A stretch of 64,000 nt of DNA from Acidithiobacillus thiooxidans ATCC 19377 (GTDB taxonomy: Bacteria; Pseudomonadota; Gammaproteobacteria; Acidithiobacillales; Acidithiobacillaceae): positions 1-64,000 of the forward strand of contig NZ_CP045571.1 in the NCBI RefSeq assembly GCF_009662475.1, in the 5' to 3' direction. Both the position numbers and the translations under genes were made by a program. Below are positions 31,411-40,764 of the stretch, one piece after another (the first letter of the stretch is position 1; the number at the start of each line of letters is the position of its first letter). A model generated the notes under the pieces. That model was not told the origin of the DNA and did not search any database. It saw nothing but the letters and a program-made list of their open reading frames with translations.

Positions 31411-32661
31411 ATGCAAACCCGGATTGCTCCCCGTTTTGAGAATGACGCCGACATTGTCGAAGCGGACAGTATTTTGCGGAGTTGCGTCCATTGCGGTTTT
31501 TGCACGGCAACCTGTCCCACCTATCAGCTACTGGGTGACGAACTGGACGGTCCCCGTGGCCGTATTTATCTCATCAAAGAGTTCCTGGCCGGCACGCCCG
31601 CCAGCGCTGAAACACTCAAGCATCTGGATCGTTGCCTGACTTGCCGCGCTTGTGAAACGACCTGTCCCTCCGGGGTACGCTATGCCCGCCTGGCGGAAAT
31701 TGGCCGCGAACATCTGGAAAACGAAATTCCGCGTCCGGACCTCGAGCGCCTGAAGCGCAGTATGCTGCGTGCGGTGGTTCCTCATCCCGCGCGTTTTCGT
31801 CTGGCGCTGCAACTGGGGACTCTGTTCAAACCCTTTTTGCCGGAAGCCCTGGCCCGGAACATCCCCGAATGGCCTGGCACAGCGCTTCCGGTGCCGCATC
31901 CGCTGCAAGCCGCGACGTCCGACCACCGGCCCACGGTGCTTGCCCTTGCGGGTTGTGTGCAAAGCGTCATGACTCCGCAAACCGAAGCGGCTCTGGAGCA
32001 GATTGCTGACCGGCTCGGTTATCACGTGGAAGTTCCCCCCGAGGCGGGGTGTTGTGGTGCCCTGAGTTTGCATCTCAACGCCCGCGCCGAAGCGCAGGAT
32101 TACATGCGTCGGAATATTGATGCCTGGTGGCCGCATATCATAGCCGGTGCGGAGGCTATTCTGCTGAGCGCCAGTGGTTGTGGCAGCATGGTCAAGGAGT
32201 ATGCCGAGGCTCTGCAAAACGACCCCGATTATGCCGAAAAAGCCCGGCAAGTAGCGGCGTTGGCACGGGACCCCAGTGAATGGCTGCTCGAACACCTGGA
32301 AGCCCTGCCCCTGGAGCACAAAAATCGTGGCCCGTTGGCCTTTCACGCGCCGTGTTCACTGCAACATGCGCAACGGGTGCAGGGTAAGGTCGAAGCCTTG
32401 CTGGAACGCGCAGGCTACCAGTTGACGGCGGTTGCCGATGCGCATCTTTGTTGTGGTTCAGCCGGCACCTACTCCATTTTGCAGCCGGATTTATCCCGGC
32501 AACTCCGTCAGCAAAAGCTGGACGCCCTGCAACAGGGCGAACCCTGCGCTATTGCTACCGCCAATGTCGGTTGCCAGCTGCATTTACAGGGGGGTACGGA
32601 GCTGCCGGTCCGCCATTGGCTGGAGTTGCTGGCGGAGACCTTGCTGCCTGAAAAATCCTAA
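31411..32661 (+). CDS. glcF: Glycolate oxidase iron-sulfur subunit GlcF
   Basis: Carries electrons from the flavin subunits to the quinone pool. Two 4Fe-4S motifs are present (CVHCGFCTATCPTY and CLTCRACETTCPSG). Two CCG-type heterodisulfide-reductase-like motifs follow (GCCGALSLH and CCGSAGTY). The length of 416 is usual. The gene end overlaps the convergent CorA-family gene by four bases. Confidence 0.92.
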   Translation: MQTRIAPRFENDADIVEADSILRSCVHCGFCTATCPTYQLLGDELDGPRGRIYLIKEFLAGTPASAETLKHLDRCLTCRACETTCPSGVRYARLAEIGREHLENEIPRPDLERLKRSMLRAVVPHPARFRLALQLGTLFKPFLPEALARNIPEWPGTALPVPHPLQAATSDHRPTVLALAGCVQSVMTPQTEAALEQIADRLGYHVEVPPEAGCCGALSLHLNARAEAQDYMRRNIDAWWPHIIAGAEAILLSASGCGSMVKEYAEALQNDPDYAEKARQVAALARDPSEWLLEHLEALPLEHKNRGPLAFHAPCSLQHAQRVQGKVEALLERAGYQLTAVADAHLCCGSAGTYSILQPDLSRQLRQQKLDALQQGEPCAIATANVGCQLHLQGGTELPVRHWLELLAETLLPEKS

Positions 32662-33572
32662 TCCAGCCGCAACCAGCCCTTGCGGTAAAAGATCCAGGCA
32701 GTGAGCGCTTCCACCAGTACCAGGCCACCGGTGACGGCGACAAATCCATAACGCCAGTGGGGTAGCGGTCCCAGGGGGACGTTCATGGCCGCCGCGCCCG
32801 GTATGAACAACGGAATGGTGACCAGAATAATCAGTGCCGCCATGAACTTGAACAAATGATTCACATTGTTGTGCACCACATAAGCGTAAGATTCCAGTAA
32901 TTCATTGATGGTTTCCTGGTCGCTATCCACCTGATCACGAACCTGTGACAGTTCAATGCGCGTATCTTCATGAATTTCTATGAGATCATGGTCTTCCTTG
33001 GGCAGGAACAGACCAATTTCACTGACTACGTACTCCAGCTGCAACAAGCCCAGATCCAGGGCCAGGAGGCGGTCGTGGATATCCAGGCCCCGGTACACCA
33101 CATCATGGCGCTGGGCCTGCCGTAAATCCCGTTCGACCATGGCCATTTCCCTGGCCACAGCGCGCGCGGTGGGCAGGTACAGGCGGGTCACCTCGGCGAT
33201 AATACGCAGGACGAGTTCCCAGCGTTTACGTGGTTTATCTGGATCAATCAACTGGTTGAGAAAGGGGATTTCCTGATCCGCCAGGGTCACGAAATAACCC
33301 GGTACAAAATAAACGCTGAGAGGCACCAGGGAAAACTGGCCGATGCGCCCATCTTCCGGTATCGGCACCTGAAATTGCAGGGAAATCAGTCGTTCTTCCT
33401 TGATCAGCGGCCGCGATGCCTCGCCTTCCAGGCGTTTGCGCAAGAAGCTTTCGGGAATATCCAGAGTCATGGCCGCCTGGCTCAGTTCCAGGGCCGAAGG
33501 GTTGACCAGGGCCATCCAGCTGCGCCGGTTGGCGTTGCCCGACAGCAGACAGTCGCGGGTAATTCGCAGCAT
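32658..33572 (-). CDS. CorA-family transporter, variant AMN motif
   Basis: A 304-residue CorA-type divalent cation channel homologue: long cytoplasmic helical domain, then two C-terminal membrane helices (FMAALIILVTIPLFIPGAA; FVAVTGGLVLVEALTAWIF) and a basic tail. The selectivity motif between the helices reads AMNVPL instead of GMN. The start at 33572 has GGGAG about 8 bases upstream; a longer frame to 33626 overlaps the neighbour. Last of four tandem CorA-like genes. Transport activity with the altered motif is uncertain. Confidence 0.8.
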   Translation of the reverse strand: MLRITRDCLLSGNANRRSWMALVNPSALELSQAAMTLDIPESFLRKRLEGEASRPLIKEERLISLQFQVPIPEDGRIGQFSLVPLSVYFVPGYFVTLADQEIPFLNQLIDPDKPRKRWELVLRIIAEVTRLYLPTARAVAREMAMVERDLRQAQRHDVVYRGLDIHDRLLALDLGLLQLEYVVSEIGLFLPKEDHDLIEIHEDTRIELSQVRDQVDSDQETINELLESYAYVVHNNVNHLFKFMAALIILVTIPLFIPGAAAMNVPLGPLPHWRYGFVAVTGGLVLVEALTAWIFYRKGWLRLD

Positions 33573-33585
33573 GGCTCGCTTCTCC

Positions 33586-34488
33586 CTACATCGCAAAAAA
33601 GCCGTGTTTTCTGGCCCAGATGGCAAACATCAGGGTGGCTCCGAAAACATAGGCAAGCAGGCCGAACCACAGATAATGCCAGTGTTCCAGCGGGAGAATG
33701 GTCATCATGTGAAAAGGCATGATAAAGGCAATGGGCATCATCAGCAGCGCCAGCCATACCGTCATGACTTTCATGACGGTATGGGCATTATTCTGAATGA
33801 TGCCGTTGTAGGCATTGGTGACGGTCAAATAACGCTCATAGACCAGATTGACGACATCTTCCATGCGCCGTTGTTCGCGCAGGGCAGCATCCAGCAAGGG
33901 ATAAGTCGAAGCATCGCCGGGCGTGGCCCGCAAGGCGTCGCGCAAAATCAGTCCGGTTTCGCGCAAGGCGATGACCAGTTCTCCCAGATCCCGGTTCAGG
34001 ACCACAATTTCGCGCAGCTCACGGTTACCCATGGCGGTTTTCAGGGCCATACGCAGTTCCTGGAGACGGTCCACCAACACCCGGGCGACCCGTTCATGAC
34101 TGTAGATGATGTTGAGCAGAATTCTTTGCAGAAGATCGCCACGGGCATTTTGCTGCAGGCTGCCGAGCCAATCCTGCTGCAGGGTTGCCAGCAGGGCGTC
34201 TTCAGCGATGATGACCAGGCGCCCGGGGCTGTCGTGCTGCACAATCAGGTGGCTTACCCGTGCGACAGTCCCAAATCGGGCATCTTCTTCCAGCAGGGCA
34301 ACGGGCAGCCGCAGGATGATTTCTTCGCCTTCACAATACAGGCGCTGGTCTTCACTATGGCGCAGCAGATTTCCCAGTCCGCTGCAGGAGGGGGCCTGTT
34401 CCGGGTTGAGCAGAAATAATCCCGGACCCGTGCAAGATGTACTGGAATTCCAGTCACCAACCGCCATGTCGAAATAACGGGCCGTCAT
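33586..34488 (-). CDS. CorA-family protein without GMN motif
   Basis: A 300-residue CorA homologue with the membrane-proximal signature (IIQNNAHTVMKVMTVW) and two terminal helices. The GMN selectivity motif is missing: the loop reads IMPFHMMTILPLEHW. Without it Mg2+ transport is doubtful, so a regulatory or mixed-oligomer subunit is possible (inference). The start at 34488 follows TGAGG by 6 bases. It lies 13 bases before the next family member. Confidence 0.75.
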   Translation of the reverse strand: MTARYFDMAVGDWNSSTSCTGPGLFLLNPEQAPSCSGLGNLLRHSEDQRLYCEGEEIILRLPVALLEEDARFGTVARVSHLIVQHDSPGRLVIIAEDALLATLQQDWLGSLQQNARGDLLQRILLNIIYSHERVARVLVDRLQELRMALKTAMGNRELREIVVLNRDLGELVIALRETGLILRDALRATPGDASTYPLLDAALREQRRMEDVVNLVYERYLTVTNAYNGIIQNNAHTVMKVMTVWLALLMMPIAFIMPFHMMTILPLEHWHYLWFGLLAYVFGATLMFAIWARKHGFFAM

Positions 34489-34495
34489 CGTTGCC

Positions 34496-35437
34496 TCAGA
34501 TCCAGTCTTTTTTGCGGAAAAATACAAAGAGCAGCCCGGAAATGAGAAAACCCCCGCCCATCAGTACCGGCCAGGCATAAGTCCAGTCCTGCAGGGGTAA
34601 AGGAACGTTCATCCCGTAAATACTGGCCACCGTAGCGGGCGATGCCACCACCACGGTCCAGGCGGTAATGATTTTCAGGGTGTTGCTGATGTTGTTCTGG
34701 AGTACGCCCACATAAGCATCCATCATGTTGGTAATGGTGGATGCATAAATTTCCGTCATGTCCCGGGCCTGCTGCAAGTCAATCAGCGCATCGGCAATGT
34801 CTTCCAGATCGCCTTCATCCTGAAGGAGCATGGGCAGACGCAGGGTTTGCTGGGCCACGGAAATGTTGCCCTTGAGCGCGGCAGAAAACAGAATCAGACT
34901 TTTGTTCAGCGCCAGCAGCCGGAAAAATTCATTATTGTTCTGCGAGTGGCGGAGGATTTTTTCGGTGGCGGCTATTTCTGCGTTGATGATGCGCAATGCC
35001 CGCAGAAAATCCCGGGCAATAGCCTGGAAAATTTCAGCGAGCAGGCCCCGGACATGGAGGATTTTGCCGCGCTGACGCTGACTGCGGAGTTCGTCCCATA
35101 ATGCCAGGGGATGCGCGCTGGCGGTGACCATCTGCTGGGGCAGCAGCCAGAGTCCAACCGGCAGGGTCCGGAAGCGGAGTTCCGCATCGTCCTGCATGGG
35201 GGCCGGTACTTTCAAAATGATCAGGGCCACATCGCCGTCGCGTTCCAGACGCGGGCGTTCATCTTCATCGGAAACGTCCTGAAACAGATAGTCGGGTACC
35301 TGCAGATGCTTGGCGACAAATTCCAGTTCGGCCTGGCTGGGGGCAACCACCTGAATCCAGGTGGCACGGGGGGGCCACTGAAAATCACTGGTGATTTCCA
35401 GCTGGGCATCCGTTTTATCGTCAAACCAGTGCAGCAT
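34496..35437 (-). CDS. corA: Magnesium/cobalt transporter CorA
   Basis: A 313-residue CorA with the canonical pore motif (SIYGMNVPLPLQ), the preceding helix signature QNNISNTLKIITAW and a C-terminal basic cap (FFRKKDWI). CorA forms pentameric Mg2+/Co2+/Ni2+ channels in the inner membrane. Of the four tandem paralogues this is the only one with an intact GMN, so it is the best candidate for a working channel. It lies 7 bases before the next gene and 30 after the previous one. Confidence 0.87.
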   Translation of the reverse strand: MLHWFDDKTDAQLEITSDFQWPPRATWIQVVAPSQAELEFVAKHLQVPDYLFQDVSDEDERPRLERDGDVALIILKVPAPMQDDAELRFRTLPVGLWLLPQQMVTASAHPLALWDELRSQRQRGKILHVRGLLAEIFQAIARDFLRALRIINAEIAATEKILRHSQNNNEFFRLLALNKSLILFSAALKGNISVAQQTLRLPMLLQDEGDLEDIADALIDLQQARDMTEIYASTITNMMDAYVGVLQNNISNTLKIITAWTVVVASPATVASIYGMNVPLPLQDWTYAWPVLMGGGFLISGLLFVFFRKKDWI

Positions 35438-35467
35438 CCTGCCTCTCCTTTATAGACTCCTGCCCGA

Positions 35468-36403
35468 TCATATCCAGCCCTTGCGCTTGAAAAGTGCGGC
35501 CAATCCCCCGGAAATACCCAGCCCCGAACACACTATCACCCAGAAAATCCAGTGGGTTTTCTGAAAGGGCAGGGTCGTGTTCACCCCATACAGGGTGGCC
35601 AGCATACTCGGTACATAAAATATCATGGCCAGTACGGTCACCACCTTGAGCCCGTGGTTGATATTGTTCTGGACCATGCCGGCATAGGCATCCATCATCG
35701 ACGTGCTGGTTCCGGCATACACCCGGGCGCGTTCATGGGCCACCTGCAACTCCAGTAAGGCCGTATCGACCTGTCGAGTCGCCGGCAGGTCATCGCGAAT
35801 TTCCGCCAGACGCGAAATCTTGAAGGCCGTGGCAATGTTGCCGACCAGAGCCACTTCAAAACGGGTCAGACTTTTACTGATTTCCAGCAAAGTGAAAAAG
35901 TCACCATTACTTTGCGTCCAGTCCAGTTGCCGTTCATTTTCATGGATGGCCATGTTCAGTTGATGCAGGGCGTCTTCATAACTCTGGGCCAGTATTTTAA
36001 GAATCGCCGCCAGTATCTCGATGCTTTCCGGAGGGCTGGAAAGATGCTCCATCTGCTCAAAAAAAGGCGAGAGCGAGGGCAGGTCTTCGGCCAGCAAAGT
36101 AGTCAGGCTTTGCTGGTGCAGAACCATTCCCAATGGCCGCAAAGTCCAGGCATCGTCGACGATGCCCCGCACCGGAAACTGCAAGGTGAGAAACACCCGA
36201 TTTTCTTCGCGCCGCAGCCAGGAGCGTTCATCGGGGTCGAGAATGTCCTGGGCAAAATCCCAGTCATCCGCAAGCTGCCCGGCCTGCACCCAGTCGGCGG
36301 GTTTCGGCGCCGTCAGATGTTGCCAGCCCTTCACCTGATCCGGAATAATTTGCTCTTCCGAATAGGCGGTTACGGGATGATCTGCCGGGGGAAATACATC
36401 CAT
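35468..36403 (-). CDS. CorA-family transporter, GVN motif
   Basis: A 311-residue CorA homologue and first gene of the four-member cluster. The second-helix region reads [19 protein letters not shown] and the pore motif is [11 protein letters not shown], a GVN variant. The C-terminus is basic (LFKRKGWI). GMN variants occur in the wider family, including Zn2+ exporters of the ZntB type, so substrate may differ from Mg2+. It is divergent from moaB. Confidence 0.8.
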   Translation of the reverse strand: MDVFPPADHPVTAYSEEQIIPDQVKGWQHLTAPKPADWVQAGQLADDWDFAQDILDPDERSWLRREENRVFLTLQFPVRGIVDDAWTLRPLGMVLHQQSLTTLLAEDLPSLSPFFEQMEHLSSPPESIEILAAILKILAQSYEDALHQLNMAIHENERQLDWTQSNGDFFTLLEISKSLTRFEVALVGNIATAFKISRLAEIRDDLPATRQVDTALLELQVAHERARVYAGTSTSMMDAYAGMVQNNINHGLKVVTVLAMIFYVPSMLATLYGVNTTLPFQKTHWIFWVIVCSGLGISGGLAALFKRKGWI

Positions 36404-36483
36404 GGATGTTCTCCAGATCAGAGGCGGGCGTTAGGGCACCAGTGTCTGGCCTGTTCCCGGTCAGGGGTAATCAGCCGGCACAT

Positions 36484-36512
36484 TTGGAGCACGGGACGAG
36501 GCCTTTTATACT
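36484..36512 (+). promoter_or_regulatory. Sigma-70 promoter for moaB
   Basis: TTGGAG (36484-36489), a 17-base spacer and TATACT (36507-36512) lie 34 bases before the moaB start in the divergent gap between the CorA cluster and moaB. Confidence 0.55.
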
Positions 36513-36546
36513 GGACTTCCGTGTCGCCTGTAAAGGAAATTCCGCT

Positions 36547-37089
36547 GTGAGTAATGTGCATTCTGCAACTGATAGTAAAGTCTTTAATCCTCTCGCCATT
36601 GCCATCCTCACTGTTTCCGATACCCGCACCCCGGAAACCGACAAATCCGGCGACAAAATTGCGGAGCTGGCCCTGGCCGCTGGGCACCAGATAGCGGCGC
36701 GCTGCATCCTGCCCGATACGGCGGAAACCCTTCGCCAGCAGATGCAAAGCTGGATAAGCGACCCGGCCATTGACGTCATCATCGCCACCGGCGGCACCGG
36801 AGTCACCGGACGGGACGTAACCCCGGAGGCTCTCGCACCCCTGATCAGCAAACCCATTCCGGGCTTTGGTGAATTATTCCGCATGTTGTCCTATGAAGAA
36901 ATTGGCACTAGCACCATTCAGTCCCGGGCCGAAGCCGCCATTTGTACGGGCACCATCGTCTTTCTGCTGCCCGGTTCTACCGGAGGCGTCCGCCTGGGTA
37001 TGGAAGCCATCATCATTCCGCAACTGGATAACCGGCATCGCCCCTGCAATCTCAGTGAGTTGTTACCGCGTATTCGTCATGAACACTGA
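36547..37089 (+). CDS. moaB: Molybdenum cofactor biosynthesis protein MoaB/Mog family
   Basis: A 180-residue member of the MoaB/Mog fold, which adenylylates molybdopterin before metal insertion. Conserved stretches are [36 protein letters not shown] and [15 protein letters not shown]. The GTG start at 36547 follows AAGGAA; an upstream in-frame ATG at 36406 would lie in the promoter region and add 47 unrelated residues. It is followed 8 bases later by a methyltransferase gene. Confidence 0.88.
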   Translation: MSNVHSATDSKVFNPLAIAILTVSDTRTPETDKSGDKIAELALAAGHQIAARCILPDTAETLRQQMQSWISDPAIDVIIATGGTGVTGRDVTPEALAPLISKPIPGFGELFRMLSYEEIGTSTIQSRAEAAICTGTIVFLLPGSTGGVRLGMEAIIIPQLDNRHRPCNLSELLPRIRHEH

Positions 37090-37097
37090 TCTTTTTC

Positions 37098-37667
37098 ATG
37101 TCTGAAGACGCAGCAGATCGGCAGGCGCGCTGGAATAACTGCTATGCCCGGAGCGACCCCCAACAAGCACCGCCTCTGCCCCTGCTCAAGGCGCAGGCGG
37201 CTTTGCTACCCGCACAGGGCAAGGCGCTGGATCTTGCCTGTGGTCGGGGGGCTAATGCCTTGTTCCTCGCCAGACGGGGCCTGGAAACCTGGGCCTGGGA
37301 TTACGCCGACCCGGCCATTGCCGCCGTCCAGCAGGCAGCGGCGGGGCTGTCCCTCCATGCCCAATGCCGGGATGTGCTGGCGCAGCCACCGGAGCCGGAC
37401 TGCTTCGACGTGATCGTGGTTGCCCATTTTTTACACCGCCCGCTTTTCCCGATATTGGCGCAGGCCATAAAAGCCCACGGTTTGCTGTTCTACGAAACCT
37501 GGGCCGGGCCTTATGCCGGGCGCGGACCACAAAATCCGGATTTTCGTCTGCGTCCGGGTGAACTGAACCATGCCTTTCCGGGCTTAAAGTTGCTGATGCT
37601 GGAGGAAGACGCCGACCGCAGCGCTGGCGTCTGGAGAGCGCCTGCCCGCCCTGTTACACTGACGTAA
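37098..37667 (+). CDS. Class I SAM-dependent methyltransferase (TehB-like)
   Basis: A 189-residue small methyltransferase. Motif I is LDLACGRGANALFLARRG, followed by an acidic end of strand 2 (WDYADPAI) and CFDVIVVAHFLHRPLFP. It resembles the TehB/tellurite-resistance group in size and motif spacing. The substrate is unknown. It is probably co-transcribed with moaB. Confidence 0.78.
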   Translation: MSEDAADRQARWNNCYARSDPQQAPPLPLLKAQAALLPAQGKALDLACGRGANALFLARRGLETWAWDYADPAIAAVQQAAAGLSLHAQCRDVLAQPPEPDCFDVIVVAHFLHRPLFPILAQAIKAHGLLFYETWAGPYAGRGPQNPDFRLRPGELNHAFPGLKLLMLEEDADRSAGVWRAPARPVTLT

Positions 37668-37697
37668 TTTACTGATCTACAAAGAGGAAGACCAGCA

Positions 37698-38174
37698 ATG
37701 ACCCGGAATGGCCGTTTGAGCATTATTGTCTTCGCCATCATTTCCCTGAGTGCCTGCGCCAAGCTGCCCGTCAAGGTGGCTGAACCCGCTGCGCCAGCAG
37801 CCAAAGCAAATACCAAGGCCGCCGCGCCGGACATGCACAGCAGCCAGACGGCCCTCGACTGGGCCGGAACCTACGTGGGGACCCTGCCCTGTGCCGATTG
37901 TCCCGGAGTGCGCGAAACCCTGGTGCTGCACAAAGACCAAACCTATGCCCTGAGCACTCACTATGTAGACCGTCCGGGTTCGGCCTTTTCGCGCAGTAAC
38001 AGCTTCACCTGGATCAATGGTCAAACTATCCGGCTGGAAGGCATGCAACAACCCATGTACTTTCGGGTAGGAGAAAACCAGCTTATTCAGTTGGGAATGG
38101 ATGGCCAGCCCATTACCGGACCAATGGCGGCAAAAATGGTGTTGAAGAAAATGCAAACAGGAAAAATCCAATGA
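37698..38174 (+). CDS. NlpE-like outer-membrane lipoprotein
   Basis: A 158-residue lipoprotein. The signal peptide ends in a lipobox (SLSAC, lipidated Cys about residue 19), followed by an Ala/Pro/Lys-rich linker. The NlpE N-terminal beta-barrel domain shows [21 protein letters not shown] with the family's CxxC. NlpE senses envelope or copper stress in enterobacteria; that role here is inference. The stop overlaps the hsdM start by four bases (ATGA). It marks the left boundary of the restriction island. Confidence 0.82.
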   Translation: MTRNGRLSIIVFAIISLSACAKLPVKVAEPAAPAAKANTKAAAPDMHSSQTALDWAGTYVGTLPCADCPGVRETLVLHKDQTYALSTHYVDRPGSAFSRSNSFTWINGQTIRLEGMQQPMYFRVGENQLIQLGMDGQPITGPMAAKMVLKKMQTGKIQ

Positions 38175-39727
38175 CCAGCATCCAGCAACGCGCCGCCCTG
38201 CAACGACAAATATGGGCGATTGCCAATGATGTACGCGGCGCAGTCGATGGCTGGGATTTCAAGCAATACGTGCTAGGCACCCTGTTTTACCGCTTCATCA
38301 GCGAAAACTTCGCTATTTATATCGAAGCCGATGACGACAGCATCCACTACGCCGAGTTGCCGGACAACATCATCACCCCGGACATCAAAGACGATGCCAT
38401 CAAAACCAAGGGCTATTTTATTTACCCCAGCCAGTTGTTTGCCAATGTGGCCGCCCGCGCCAACAGCAACGAAAGCCTGAATACGGATTTGGCCGATATT
38501 TTTGCCGCTATCGAAAATTCTGCCAGCGGTTACCCCTCCGGGCGCGACATCAAAGGCCTGTTTGCCGACTTCGACACCACCAGCAATCGTCTGGGCAACA
38601 CCGTCAAAGATAAAAACACCCGCCTCGCTGCCGTGCTCAAAGGTGTTGCCGGTCTGGATTTTGGTGATGCGCATAGCGGTGACTTTGAAAGTAACCACAT
38701 CGACTTGTTTGGCGATGCCTACGAATTTCTCATTTCCAACTACGCCGCCAATGCCGGTAAATCGGGCGGTGAGTTTTTTACACCACAACATGTTTCCAAA
38801 CTCATCGCCCAGTTGGCCATGCACAAGCAAACCCGCGTCAACAAGATTTACGATCCTGCCTGCGGCTCCGGCTCCCTGCTACTGCAAGCCAAAAAGCATT
38901 TTGACGCGCACATTATCGAAGACGGGTTTTACGGGCAGGAACTCAACCACACCACCTACAACCTGGCGCGGATGAATATGTTCCTGCACAACATCAATTA
39001 CGACAAATTCAACATCCAGTTGGGGGACACCCTCATCGCCCCCCATTTTGACGGCGACAAGCCCTTTGATGCCATCGTCTCCAATCCGCCCTATTCCGTA
39101 AAATGGATCGGCAGTGACGACCCCACCCTCATCAACGACGACCGCTTTGCCCCGGCGGGCGTACTGGCCCCCAAATCCAAAGCCGACTTTGCCTTTGTAC
39201 TGCACGCCCTCAGTTACCTTTCAAGCCGTGGCCGCGCCGCCATCGTCTGTTTTCCTGGTATTTTTTACCGGGGCGGTGCCGAGCAGAAAATCCGTCAATA
39301 TCTGGTGGATAACAATTTCGTCGAAACCGTCATCTCACTCGCGCCCAACCTGTTTTATGGCACCACCATCGCCGTGACCATTTTGGTGCTCTCCAAACAC
39401 AAGACAGACACCACCACCCAGTTCATTGATGCCAGTGGCCTGTTCAAAAAAGAAACCAACAACAACCTGCTGCTGGATACCCACATCGACGAGATCATGG
39501 CCGTGTTCGACAGCAAGGCGAATGTCGAGCACTTTGCCCGTTCCGTACCGTTTGAGCAGGTTGCCGCCAATGATTACAACCTCTCGGTGAGCAGCTATGT
39601 CGAAGCCCGCGACACCCGCGAGGTGGTGGATATTGCAGAGCTCAATAGCGATTTGAAAACCACCGTGGCAAGAATCGACCAGCTACGCAAAGAGATAGAT
39701 GCCATTGTGGCCGAGATTGAGGCATGA
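38171..39727 (+). CDS. hsdM: Type I restriction-modification DNA methyltransferase HsdM
   Basis: N6-adenine methyltransferase subunit. An N-terminal helical domain ([20 protein letters not shown]) precedes the SAM motif ([14 protein letters not shown]) and the catalytic motif NPPYSVKW. The length of 518 is standard. It pairs with HsdS for specificity and with HsdR for cleavage. The HsdR gene here is frameshifted, so HsdM-HsdS may work only as a methylase. Four-base overlaps couple it to the genes on both sides. Confidence 0.96.
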   Translation: MTSIQQRAALQRQIWAIANDVRGAVDGWDFKQYVLGTLFYRFISENFAIYIEADDDSIHYAELPDNIITPDIKDDAIKTKGYFIYPSQLFANVAARANSNESLNTDLADIFAAIENSASGYPSGRDIKGLFADFDTTSNRLGNTVKDKNTRLAAVLKGVAGLDFGDAHSGDFESNHIDLFGDAYEFLISNYAANAGKSGGEFFTPQHVSKLIAQLAMHKQTRVNKIYDPACGSGSLLLQAKKHFDAHIIEDGFYGQELNHTTYNLARMNMFLHNINYDKFNIQLGDTLIAPHFDGDKPFDAIVSNPPYSVKWIGSDDPTLINDDRFAPAGVLAPKSKADFAFVLHALSYLSSRGRAAIVCFPGIFYRGGAEQKIRQYLVDNNFVETVISLAPNLFYGTTIAVTILVLSKHKTDTTTQFIDASGLFKKETNNNLLLDTHIDEIMAVFDSKANVEHFARSVPFEQVAANDYNLSVSSYVEARDTREVVDIAELNSDLKTTVARIDQLRKEIDAIVAEIEA

Positions 39728-40764
39728 ACGATCACCCCATCGCACTCACACAACCGCCCGCAGGCTATGCCGACTGGCTGGCCGAATTAAAAGCGCGCAT
39801 TCACCGCGCCCAACAACACGCCACGCTCGCCGTCAACCGCGAACTGGTTTTGTTGTACTGGCAAATTGGCCAAGACATCCTGACACGGCAGGCCGCACAA
39901 GGCTGGGGCGCGAAAGTGATCGAGCGGCTGGCGCATGATTTGCGCAACGCTTTTCCCGAGATGAAGGGCTTCTCCCGCGCCAACCTCATGTATATGCGTG
40001 CCTTTGCCGAGGCCTGGCCAGACGAGCAAATTGTCCAACAGGCTGTTGGACAATTGCCTTGGGGACACAATCTGGTCTTGCTGACCCGACTGAAGCAACC
40101 GGAACAGCGTCTGGCCTATGCCCAGGCCGCCATCGAACAGGGTTGGTCGCGCAATGTGCTGAATATCCACATTGAAACCCGACTTCTTGAACGCACCGGC
40201 AAAGCGGTTACCAACTTTGCCGAACGCCTGCCCCCGCCGGGTAGTGATTTAGCGCGGGAATCGCTCAAAGACCCCTATCTGTTCGATTTTCTCAATGTGG
40301 GCAAAGAAGCCGACGAACGCGAAATTGAATCGGCGCTAGTCGAGCACATTACCCACTTTTTGCTGGAATTAGGCGCAGGCTTTGCCTTTGTGGGGCGGCA
40401 GGTGTTGCTGGATGTAGGCGGTGACGAATTCTTTATTGACCTGCTGTTTTATCACCTCAAATTGCGCTGCTATGTCGTGATTGAACTCAAGACCGGTAAA
40501 TTCAAGCCCGAGCATCTAGGGCAATTGGGTTTTTACATGACGGCGGTGGACAAGCAAATCAAGCATGAACTCGATAACGCCACCATCGGCCTGCTGCTGT
40601 GCAAAAGCAAAAACAAAGTGGTGGCTGAATATGCCCTGGGCGATAAAACCCAGCCCATGGGCATAGCTGAATATAAACTCGTGGAAGCCCTCCCCGAAAA
40701 CCTTAAAACCAACCTGCCCAGCATTGAACAGATAGAGCGGGAATTGCAGGGAGATGAGGCATGA
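39724..40764 (+). CDS. DUF1016 / YhcG-type PD-(D/E)XK nuclease
   Basis: A 346-residue protein of the YhcG family. The N-terminal DUF1016 domain has [15 protein letters not shown] and [17 protein letters not shown]. The C-terminal nuclease-like domain has [21 protein letters not shown], consistent with a PD-(D/E)XK core. Members often sit inside type I restriction operons, but their role is unsettled. It overlaps hsdM and hsdS by four bases each. A perfect 13-bp inverted repeat lies inside at about 40030-40056. Confidence 0.85.
   Translation: MNDHPIALTQPPAGYADWLAELKARIHRAQQHATLAVNRELVLLYWQIGQDILTRQAAQGWGAKVIERLAHDLRNAFPEMKGFSRANLMYMRAFAEAWPDEQIVQQAVGQLPWGHNLVLLTRLKQPEQRLAYAQAAIEQGWSRNVLNIHIETRLLERTGKAVTNFAERLPPPGSDLARESLKDPYLFDFLNVGKEADEREIESALVEHITHFLLELGAGFAFVGRQVLLDVGGDEFFIDLLFYHLKLRCYVVIELKTGKFKPEHLGQLGFYMTAVDKQIKHELDNATIGLLLCKSKNKVVAEYALGDKTQPMGIAEYKLVEALPENLKTNLPSIEQIERELQGDEA

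Noticed and set aside
40030-40056. Perfect 13-bp inverted repeat AATTGTCCAACAG / CTGTTGGACAATT
   Set aside because: It is fully inside the DUF1016 coding frame and encodes the ordinary family stretch IVQQAVGQL. No regulatory role is needed to explain it, though it could be a recombination hotspot.
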